This document shows positions 1-5,245 of a stretch of 5,245 nt of DNA, in pieces. Under the pieces are notes generated by a model. The model saw nothing but the letters and a program-made list of their open reading frames with translations, searched no databases and was not told the DNA's origin. Each line of letters starts with the position of its first letter. Position 1 is the first letter of the stretch. Made by a program: the position numbers and the translations under genes. The stretch is from DAITMV01 sp036834985 (GTDB lineage: Bacteria; Pseudomonadota; Gammaproteobacteria; Burkholderiales; Burkholderiaceae_B): positions 1-5,245 of the forward strand of contig DAITMV010000204.1 in NCBI GenBank assembly GCA_036834985.1, in the 5' to 3' direction.

Positions 1-165
1 CAACTGGCATTTACACAGGGAGCCGCCTCCGTGTTGGATTTGATTGATGCACGCCGAAGCCTGTATGCAACTGAAATTGATGCAGTCAACGCCATCGCCG
101 ATGCCGCCAAAGCGCAGGCTGCATTCGCTGCCGCTGTCAACAATCCTACCTGGCAACAACCATGA
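1..165 (+). CDS. TolC/CzcC-family outer membrane efflux protein, C-terminal fragment (5' end outside window)
   Basis: Reading frame 1 is open from the left edge to a TGA at 163-165 and gives the last 54 residues of a protein. The stretch QGAASVLDLIDARRSLY (fragment residues 6-22), followed by a long Ala-rich helix, is the usual end of the second periplasmic helix-turn-helix repeat in TolC/OEP-family channels, where (F/Y)xxGxxxxLDLLDAxR is highly recurrent. The family forms trimeric outer membrane beta-barrels with a periplasmic alpha-helical tunnel. This one would be the exit duct for the pump encoded downstream. Its stop codon overlaps the next gene's start as ATGA, so the two are translationally coupled. 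In CzcCBA- and CusCBA-type operons the outer membrane factor is often the first gene, matching this order. The N-terminal signal peptide and the first repeat are not in the window, so a lipoprotein anchor cannot be judged. Family assignment is fairly sure; the exact channel type is not. Confidence 0.85.
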   Translation, partial: QLAFTQGAASVLDLIDARRSLYATEIDAVNAIADAAKAQAAFAAAVNNPTWQQP

Positions 166-1346
166 AAAAAACAGCATTCAACAAGCGGGAGAGCCGCAAA
201 CAACTCGTCTTGCTGGCCGTTTTATTGATTCTTGTAATGGGGGGGATCACCAGTTACGTGGGGTATCGCAACCATGGCGCTAGCGAGCAGGTGACGGTGA
301 CCAAAAAACCCCCGTCCAATAAGTTGCATCTCCCCAGTTCTTCATCACAGCTATCCTTTATCCGGGTCGAACCGCTGGTCGCTGTACCCTTGCCCCTGAG
401 CGAACCACTCAACGCCAGGTTGGCCCTGGCCGAGGATTTGACAGCACGCGTGTTTGCGCCGATCGCCGGGCGGGTACTGGAGCTCAAAGCCTCCGCCGGT
501 GATCCGGTTAAAGCAGGGCAGCCCCTGGCCATTCTGGATGCACCGGATTTTGGTCAATTTGTGACCGATGTTCAAAAAGCTGAGGTAGATGCTTCACAAA
601 AAAATAAAGCCTTAAACCGCGCCACCCTGTTGTACGAGGGTGAAGCGATTGCAAAAAAAGATCTTGAATCGGCCGAGGCTGACTTTCGCTCCGCGCAGGC
701 CGAATTGGTGCGTGCGCGTTTACGTCTTCAAAATTTGACGGCGGGTGGACAGCGAATCGAAGGCGAACGGATGCATCTGCGGGCCCCATTGTCGGGGGTG
801 GTGGTGGATCGCCAGGCCAATCCAGGGACTGAGGTCCGCCCGGATGCAGCTGTTCCCTTGTTTGTCGTATCTGACTTGAAGCGCTTGTGGATTTATGTAG
901 ATTTACCGGAGCGTTTGTCCCCACGCGTCAAAGTGGGGGATGTGATTCAATTTTCAACCGATGCGTTTCCTGACCGGCAGATGTCGGCCACCGTCGATCG
1001 CATCGCAGCGGTGGTTGATCCCACAACTCGCCGCATTACCGTCAAAGCGACGGTTCAGAACACAGCACTTGAGTTAAAGCCCGACATGTTTGCACTGACG
1101 TATATCGTGGATCAGTCGGACCAACGCGTTCTGCGTATCCCCACCGGCGCTGTATTGACTCAGGGTCTCAAATCCCAGGTGTTTGTTAAAACGGGGCCTG
1201 AAGATTTTGAGCGCCGTGAAGTCGGGCTGTTGAGGCAAGACGCCCGTTATGCCTATCTAAAAGTAGATTCCAACTTAAAAGCAGGTGATCAGATCGTCGT
1301 CAAAGGGGCTCTGTTACTGGCCTCTGAAATGGCACAGGGGGAATGA
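162..1346 (+). CDS. czcB: CzcB/HlyD-type periplasmic adaptor (membrane fusion protein) of heavy-metal RND efflux system
   Basis: This 394-residue protein would bridge the inner-membrane RND pump and the outer-membrane channel. It starts with a Lys/Arg-rich cytoplasmic tip and one hydrophobic anchor (about residues 15-35), followed by a Ser/Pro-rich linker to about 60. The first lipoyl half lies near 92-128 (RVFAPIAGRVLEL... GDPVKAGQPLAIL). A short charged helical hairpin spans roughly 129-192. The second lipoyl half is near 204-236 (LRAPLSGVV). A beta-barrel follows to about 315, then the membrane-proximal domain with IPTGAVL. The phrase APDFGQ after the first lipoyl half is typical of the CzcB/CusB branch. 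There is no His-rich or heavy-metal-associated metal-binding extension, and no CusB-like N-terminal methionine cluster. The start at 162 overlaps the upstream stop (ATGA) and has no strong Shine-Dalgarno, so coupling probably supplies ribosomes; the next in-frame ATG lies inside the membrane anchor. The symbol reflects family likeness, not proven substrate. Confidence 0.88.
   Translation: MKKTAFNKRESRKQLVLLAVLLILVMGGITSYVGYRNHGASEQVTVTKKPPSNKLHLPSSSSQLSFIRVEPLVAVPLPLSEPLNARLALAEDLTARVFAPIAGRVLELKASAGDPVKAGQPLAILDAPDFGQFVTDVQKAEVDASQKNKALNRATLLYEGEAIAKKDLESAEADFRSAQAELVRARLRLQNLTAGGQRIEGERMHLRAPLSGVVVDRQANPGTEVRPDAAVPLFVVSDLKRLWIYVDLPERLSPRVKVGDVIQFSTDAFPDRQMSATVDRIAAVVDPTTRRITVKATVQNTALELKPDMFALTYIVDQSDQRVLRIPTGAVLTQGLKSQVFVKTGPEDFERREVGLLRQDARYAYLKVDSNLKAGDQIVVKGALLLASEMAQGE
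1336..1342 (+). promoter_or_regulatory. Ribosome binding site that fixes the RND pump start at GTG 1348
   Basis: AGGGGGA lies five bases before GTG 1348 and seventeen before ATG 1360. The spacing favours the GTG. The GTG start also gives the N-terminus VLSRMATFVIRQRFF, which matches the common HME-RND opening MLxRxxxFxxxQR. The earlier in-frame GTG at 1285 lies inside the adaptor gene and would add 21 residues unlike the family. The site sits within the last codons of the upstream gene, so translation of the two genes is likely coupled. Confidence 0.75.
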
Positions 1347-1347
1347 C

Positions 1348-4300
1348 GTGCTAAGTCGTATGGCGACCTTTGTTATCCGGCAGCGATTTTTTATCATTGT
1401 AATGGCCATTGCGATGGCAGTGATCGGTTTGCGCGCTGTACAGGAATTACCGGTGGAGGCCTTCCCGGACGTGCAGGATGTGCAAGTGCTGGTGATCACC
1501 CAGTACCCAGGGCAGTCCCCAGAGGAAGTGGAGCGGTCGGTCAGCATTCCGATTGAACGCGAAATGAGTGGCGTTCCTCGGGCGACTCAGGTCCGGTCTG
1601 TCTCCATCACCGGCTTGTCTGTGGTGACCTTGACCTTCTCGGATGGTACCAATGATTACTTTGCCCGCAATCAGGTGCTGGAAAAACTGCAAAACATCAC
1701 CTTCCCGCAAGGGGTGCAACCGCAGCTAGGCCCCTTGGCCACGGCCGTGGGCGAAATTTACCGTTATGTCTTGGTGGCTCCGGATGATATGCCCCTGCGC
1801 GAAGTGCGTGCCGTTCAGGACTGGGTCATTCGCCCGGCGTTGCGCCGCGTGTCCGGTGTGGCTGATGTCAACAGTTTCGGAGGGGCGGTCAAGGAATACC
1901 AGGTCAAGGTGAATGTCACGTCTCTGAGTCGCTTTAACGTCAGCCTGACTGATTTGACCCAAGCGCTGAACAACTCCAACCAGACGTTTTCAGGCGGTAT
2001 CACCAAGCGTGGAGATGAATCTCTGGTGATCCGCACCATTGGTTTGTTTGGCAAGCTGGAGGATATTCGATCCACCGTGATTCGCTCCGAGGCGGGTAAA
2101 ACCATCACGGTGGGTGATGTGGCTGAAGTCGAGGCGGGCGACAGGCCGCTATCCGGTTTGGTGGCATACAACGACAAAGACTCTATCGTAGAGGGTATTG
2201 TCTTGATGACCAAGGGCGGAGACCCGTCCAAAGTCGTGTCTGAGTTGCTGATGCGGGTTGAGGAGTTGAACAAATCCCAATTGCCCAAAGGCATCAAGAT
2301 CAAGCCGATCTATCAGCGCACCGACCTGGTTCACCACACGGTCAAGACGGTGACGGAAAACCTGATTGTTGGTGCCCTGCTGGTGATCTCCGTATTGATT
2401 ATCTTTTTGCGCGAATGGAGGGCTGCGCTGGTGGTGGCGGTGATCATCCCTTTGACACTGCTATTTGCATTTACCTTGATGGATTTAAAGGGGGTACCTG
2501 CCAACTTGATTTCACTGGGTACCATCGATTTCGGGATCATCATCGACAGCGCAGTGGTGTTGGTCGAGGCCCTGATGGTGAGGTTATCGTTGCGGCATGT
2601 GGAAGGTGCAATTGATTCGGCGGTGGGTCGTCGTTTTGATGCCTTGCGATCGGTGACCACCCACCTGACCAAGCCTATTTTGTTTTCCAAAGCCATCATC
2701 ATTCTGGCGTTTTTGCCGATTTTCACTTTTCAGCGGGTTGAGGGGCGTATTTTCTCCCCGGTTGCGCTCACGCTCTCATTCTCTCTAATCGGTGCGGTGA
2801 TACTGACGCTCACGCTGGTGCCTGCCTTGCTCACCTTGGTGCTGGCCAAGCGGGATCTTCAGGAAAAGCACATTGCGTGGCTCGAAAATTTGCAGCACTG
2901 GTACCGTGGGGTTCTGTTTTCGGGCGTTCGAAAACCTTCGGTGCAATTCGGTGTGGCCACGCTGGTGTCCGCGGTGGCTTTTGCACTGGTGCCGATGTTG
3001 GGCAGCGAGTTTTTACCCAAGCTGGATGAAGGAAACCTCTGGCTGACGATCAGTTTGCCGCCTGCCTCCTCACTGGATCAGACCAAAGATGTGGAGCGTC
3101 GTGTTCGTGAGGTGTTGCGCTCCTATCCGGAAGTCAACATGCTGGTGACCCAGGTAGGGCGTCCGGATGATGGGACAGACCCCAAGGGCCCGAACAATTT
3201 GGAAATCCTGGCTGATTTGAAGCCCAGGGACGAATGGCGCTTTAAAAACAAGGAAGCCCTGATCGAGAGCATCTCCGGCAAGCTGCATTTGATTCCCGGT
3301 TTGCCGACCAACTTTTCGCAGGTGATTCAGGATAACGTCGAAGAGGCTTTATCCGGCGTCAAGGGTGAAATTGCAGTCAAGGTGTTTGGCCCGGATCTGG
3401 ATATTTTGCAGGACAAGGCTGAGCAAATTGCCAGTATCTTGAGAACCGTGAATGGCAGTCGCGATGTCGCGGCCATTTTGCCGGGTGGTCAGCCCGAGGT
3501 GCTGGTTATTCCAGATCGCAGCAAGCTGGCACGTTTGGGGCTGACCGTCAGCGATGTAGGGGGTGCAGTTCAGACGGCGATGGCCGGCAGCACGGTTGGT
3601 ACTTACTTTGAAGGTGAGCGTCGTTTTGATATCACCGTGCGTTTGGGGGCCAATTACCGCACCTCGGTGGAGGACATTGCCAACGTACCTATTCCGTTGG
3701 GTGACAAAGGGACATTTATCAGGGTCTCGGATGTGGCCAAGGTTGACGTGCGAGAAGGAGCCTCCCGCATCTCAAGGGAGCAGGGTGGGCGCAATGTGTC
3801 CGTCAAAGCCAATCTGCAAGGCCGTGACCAGGGCAGTTTTGTGGCTGAAGCCATGAAACGTGTGGAGAAGGAAGTGAGTCTGCCAACTGGTTACCGCATT
3901 GTGTGGGGCGGCCAATTCGAAAACCAGCAACGGGCGCTCAAACGGTTGGCGGTGATTGTGCCTGCTTCCCTCTTTGGCATTTTTGCGCTGTTGTTTTGGG
4001 CCTTCCGATCGGTCCGGCTGGCCAGTCTGATTCTGGTTATGCTGCCTTTTAACATCAGTGGCGGTTTTTTTGCGTTGGGCCTGGCCGACCTGCATGTGTC
4101 GATCTCTGCGGCGGTGGGCTTTATTGCAGTTGCTGGCATTTCCGTACAAAACGGGGTGATTATGGTCGAGGAGGTAGTTCGCCTGGTTGATAACGGATTG
4201 AGCCCTGTAAGAGCGGTGGTCAGAGGATCGGTGTCTCGTCTGCGTCCCATCCTGATGACTGCGCTGATGGCAGGTCTGGGCTTGTTACCCGCGGCGTTGT

Positions 4301-4431
4301 CAGATGCCATTGGGTCGGAAACCCAAAAGCCGTTTGCAGTCGTGATTGTGGGCGGCATTGTCACTGCCACGATATTTACCCTGACCCTGTTGCCGTTGCT
4401 GACCGTATGGGGTTTACGTAACAAGCGCTGA
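1348..4431 (+). CDS. czcA: CzcA/CusA-family heavy-metal efflux RND transporter (inner-membrane proton/cation antiporter)
   Basis: From the GTG start this is 1027 residues, the normal length for HME-type RND pumps. Twelve membrane segments can be placed: about 14-30, 338-356, 359-378, 386-410, 445-460, 472-500, 532-551, 867-887, 891-912, 919-944, 968-985 and 996-1020. Two large periplasmic loops follow segments 1 and 7. Family landmarks are LPVEAFPDV after segment 1, GEIYRYVL, GSEFLPKLDEG (552-562), VKGEIAVKVFGPDL, and RLRPILMTAL (964-973). Segment 4 carries D394-F-G-x3-D400-x6-E407, with the same spacing as the proton-relay D402/D408/E415 of Cupriavidus CzcA. It differs in having Ser after the second Asp and Ala after the Glu, where Gly and Asn are usual. 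Aligned by eye to CusA, the copper-binding methionines 573, 623 and 672 fall on T567, N617 and E666. The CusA relay residues E939 and K984 fall on Q934 and I968. This argues against Cu(I)/Ag(I) and for a divalent cation, though the actual substrate is unknown. The gene starts one base after the adaptor gene ends and closes the operon. Confidence 0.92.
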   Translation: MLSRMATFVIRQRFFIIVMAIAMAVIGLRAVQELPVEAFPDVQDVQVLVITQYPGQSPEEVERSVSIPIEREMSGVPRATQVRSVSITGLSVVTLTFSDGTNDYFARNQVLEKLQNITFPQGVQPQLGPLATAVGEIYRYVLVAPDDMPLREVRAVQDWVIRPALRRVSGVADVNSFGGAVKEYQVKVNVTSLSRFNVSLTDLTQALNNSNQTFSGGITKRGDESLVIRTIGLFGKLEDIRSTVIRSEAGKTITVGDVAEVEAGDRPLSGLVAYNDKDSIVEGIVLMTKGGDPSKVVSELLMRVEELNKSQLPKGIKIKPIYQRTDLVHHTVKTVTENLIVGALLVISVLIIFLREWRAALVVAVIIPLTLLFAFTLMDLKGVPANLISLGTIDFGIIIDSAVVLVEALMVRLSLRHVEGAIDSAVGRRFDALRSVTTHLTKPILFSKAIIILAFLPIFTFQRVEGRIFSPVALTLSFSLIGAVILTLTLVPALLTLVLAKRDLQEKHIAWLENLQHWYRGVLFSGVRKPSVQFGVATLVSAVAFALVPMLGSEFLPKLDEGNLWLTISLPPASSLDQTKDVERRVREVLRSYPEVNMLVTQVGRPDDGTDPKGPNNLEILADLKPRDEWRFKNKEALIESISGKLHLIPGLPTNFSQVIQDNVEEALSGVKGEIAVKVFGPDLDILQDKAEQIASILRTVNGSRDVAAILPGGQPEVLVIPDRSKLARLGLTVSDVGGAVQTAMAGSTVGTYFEGERRFDITVRLGANYRTSVEDIANVPIPLGDKGTFIRVSDVAKVDVREGASRISREQGGRNVSVKANLQGRDQGSFVAEAMKRVEKEVSLPTGYRIVWGGQFENQQRALKRLAVIVPASLFGIFALLFWAFRSVRLASLILVMLPFNISGGFFALGLADLHVSISAAVGFIAVAGISVQNGVIMVEEVVRLVDNGLSPVRAVVRGSVSRLRPILMTALMAGLGLLPAALSDAIGSETQKPFAVVIVGGIVTATIFTLTLLPLLTVWGLRNKR

Positions 4432-4460
4432 ACCATCGGATGAAGTAATCCACGCTAAAC

Positions 4461-4510
4461 TATCGGGGTTGACCATAGCTTTGATCTTTTAAAAAGGTAT
4501 AGCCCCGATG
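4461..4510 (+). promoter_or_regulatory. Potential leader hairpin burying the RBS and start codon of the RraA-like gene
   Basis: In the 76-base gap between the pump and the RraA-like gene, 4461-4474 can pair with 4496-4510. The core is seven perfect pairs (ATCGGGG 4462-4468 with CCCCGAT 4503-4509). It extends outward by one U-G and inward by U-G, U-A, G-U, a bulged A at 4499, then A-U, C-G and C-G, leaving a 21-base loop rich in A and U. The right arm includes the GG of the only plausible Shine-Dalgarno (AAGG 4494-4497) and the complete ATG 4508-4510. If formed in the mRNA, it would hide the translation start. No U-tract follows, so it is not an intrinsic terminator. The pairing is visible in the sequence; a regulatory role is inference. 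Confidence 0.4.
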
Positions 4511-5017
4511 AGTTCAGTGTCCGTGATCCCCACCACCGATATGTGTGATGCCCATGAAGATGCCATCGCACAAGGCACCTTGCGTGTCGTTCAGCCGGGC
4601 TACATAGCCTTGGGCCGCCGTGCCGCCTTTGCCGGTCTGGCCCATACCCTTAGGGTGTTTGAAGATAACTCCCTGGTTCGCTCTGCGCTGGAAACCGAGG
4701 GGCAGGGCCGTGTGCTGGTGGTCGACGGTGGAGGCAGCATGCGCTGCGCCTTGGTAGGCGGTAACCTGGGCATGCTGGCGCAAAAAAATGGCTGGGTCGG
4801 GATTGTGGTCTATGGATGCGTCCGCGATTCAGATGAACTGGATGCCTGCGATGTGGGTATTCGTGCCTTGGGTACACATCCGATGAAAAGCCAAAAACGA
4901 GGGGCCGGACAAACCGGCGTCGACGTCTATCTGGGGTCAGTGAAAGTCTCTGAGGGTCACTGGGTGTATGCGGACCGCGATGGCATTCTGATCAGCGATA
5001 CGCCGCGCCAGGCATAA
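4508..5017 (+). CDS. rraA: RraA-family protein, probable HMG/CHA aldolase-like enzyme or RNase E activity regulator
   Basis: This 169-residue protein is of normal RraA length (the E. coli protein is 161). Family landmarks run in order: T10-D-M-C-D14 near the N-terminus, F51-E-D-N-S, the glycine-rich V71-V-D-G-G-G-S-M-R-C-A80ff, G85-N, V101-Y-G-C-V-R-D107, and Y154-A-D-R-D-G-I near the end. The family forms a trimeric or hexameric ring. Some members bind RNase E and slow mRNA decay, while others are metal-dependent aldolases and decarboxylases acting on 4-hydroxy-4-methyl-2-oxoglutarate, 4-carboxy-4-hydroxy-2-oxoadipate or oxaloacetate. Here G85, R106, D107 and E110 fit the G-x20-R-D-x2-E/D signature of the enzymatic branch; as I recall it, E. 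coli RraA has Gln in place of that Asp. The ATG at 4508 is the natural start, with a weak AAGG ten bases upstream lying inside a potential hairpin. The gene probably has its own transcript or depends on read-through from the pump operon 76 bases upstream; no convincing promoter was seen. The symbol is a family name, and the molecular role is open. Confidence 0.87.
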   Translation: MSSVSVIPTTDMCDAHEDAIAQGTLRVVQPGYIALGRRAAFAGLAHTLRVFEDNSLVRSALETEGQGRVLVVDGGGSMRCALVGGNLGMLAQKNGWVGIVVYGCVRDSDELDACDVGIRALGTHPMKSQKRGAGQTGVDVYLGSVKVSEGHWVYADRDGILISDTPRQA

Positions 5018-5037
5018 GCGGCTGTCGACGGGGCGAC

Positions 5038-5245
5038 TCATGTCATCTTGTAGACCCACACCGGTTTGCGTTGTGGGAACTGAAGTACGGCATGTGGTGT
5101 TAATGCAGCTGCTTCAAACTCCAGACTGACCAGATAAGCCCCGGCCTTGAGCTCTTTGCGGGCTTTTTCGACGGCACGCGCCATGCTCTCGGGTCGCTGG
5201 AACAAATACACCATCTGGTAGCCACTCCAATCCGCTGTCCAAATA
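5038..5245 (-). CDS. Probable class I SAM-dependent methyltransferase, C-terminal fragment (5' end outside window)
   Basis: The minus strand is open from the right edge to a TGA whose complement is TCA at 5038-5040. It gives 68 C-terminal residues beginning IWTADWSGYQMVYLFQRPES. The pattern fits the back half of a Rossmann-type methyltransferase: a strand (YQMVYLFQRPESM), an amphipathic helix (ARAVEKARKELK), a turn and next strand (AGAYLVSLEFE), and a final strand (VWVYKM). The SAM-binding glycine motif would be upstream, outside the window, so catalytic capacity cannot be judged. Similar short methyltransferase-like proteins with VYLFQRPESM are, from memory, common in Burkholderiales; substrates are not known to me. 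The gene converges on the RraA-like gene with a 20-base gap that holds no clear terminator. The methyltransferase call is moderate; that this is a real coding region is more certain, because the frame stays open and has a sensible protein composition. Confidence 0.7.
   Translation of the reverse strand, partial: IWTADWSGYQMVYLFQRPESMARAVEKARKELKAGAYLVSLEFEAAALTPHAVLQFPQRKPVWVYKMT

Noticed and set aside
165..171. Runs of seven A at 165-171 and 598-604 as phase-variation tracts.
   Set aside because: Seven-base A-runs are short for phase variation and are explained by Lys codons in the adaptor; the runs leave the gene intact.
44..283. A 79-codon plus-strand frame bridging the outer membrane factor and adaptor genes.
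   Set aside because: It overlaps two confidently assigned genes in another frame and has no family features.
508..924. A 138-codon minus-strand frame with a proline run opposite the adaptor gene.
   Set aside because: The proline run is simply the complement of the Gly-Val codons near the second lipoyl half. There is no independent evidence of coding.
1815..2303. A 162-codon open frame on the minus strand inside the pump gene.
   Set aside because: It is the antisense shadow of conserved periplasmic-domain codons, with no recognisable protein features.
3891..4436. A 181-codon open frame on the minus strand opposite the end of the pump gene.
   Set aside because: It lies entirely antisense to a well-conserved membrane protein region. 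Its composition is Thr/Ala/Arg-rich low-complexity sequence typical of shadow frames, and it resembles no family I know.
4469..4503. TTGACC (4469-4474) and TATAGC (4498-4503) as a sigma-70 promoter for the RraA-like gene.
   Set aside because: The boxes are 23 bases apart, too far for a normal promoter, and at the correct distance there is only an A/G-rich run. TAAACT at 4456-4461 is a possible -10, but no -35 precedes it.
5018..5037. A possible bidirectional terminator between the RraA-like and methyltransferase genes (GTCG...CGAC).
   Set aside because: The stem is only four base pairs with no T-run on either side, so it cannot be supported as a terminator.

Overview
The window reads as bacterial chromosome from a Gram-negative proteobacterium. 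The tripartite efflux genes require an outer membrane. The protein sequences and the moderately GC-rich composition (judged by eye) look most like a betaproteobacterium of the order Burkholderiales. That placement is an inference from remembered protein styles, not from a search.

Layout. Positions 1-4431 on the plus strand hold one tightly packed efflux operon whose beginning lies outside the window. It contains the last 54 codons of a TolC/CzcC-type outer membrane factor (1-165), a complete CzcB/HlyD-type membrane fusion protein (162-1346), and a complete CzcA/CusA-type heavy-metal RND pump (1348-4431, GTG start). The first two genes overlap by ATGA and the next two are one base apart, so they are almost certainly co-transcribed and translationally coupled. 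Together they would form a channel that uses the proton gradient to move a cation from periplasm or cytoplasm to the outside. Sequence features favour a divalent metal over Cu(I)/Ag(I): the DFGxxxD...E motif in membrane segment 4 is present, while the positions of the CusA copper methionines and of its proton-relay residues are not conserved. No regulator or metal-binding accessory protein is visible in the window.

Positions 4432-4507 are a short spacer leading to an RraA-family gene (4508-5017, plus strand). Its start codon and part of its ribosome binding site lie in one arm of a long potential RNA hairpin (4461-4510). The protein keeps the R-D catalytic motif of the HMG/CHA aldolase branch of the family, so an enzymatic role is as likely as the RNase E-inhibitor role its family name suggests.

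Positions 5018-5037 are a 20-base convergent gap. From 5038 to the right edge the minus strand encodes the C-terminal 68 residues of a probable class I SAM-dependent methyltransferase, whose start lies outside the window. The RraA-like and methyltransferase genes look like ordinary housekeeping neighbours with no visible link to metal efflux.

I do not see a clearly novel multi-gene system here. The items most worth checking are the start-codon-sequestering hairpin, the non-canonical residues in the pump's transport motif, and the enzymatic signature of the RraA-like protein.
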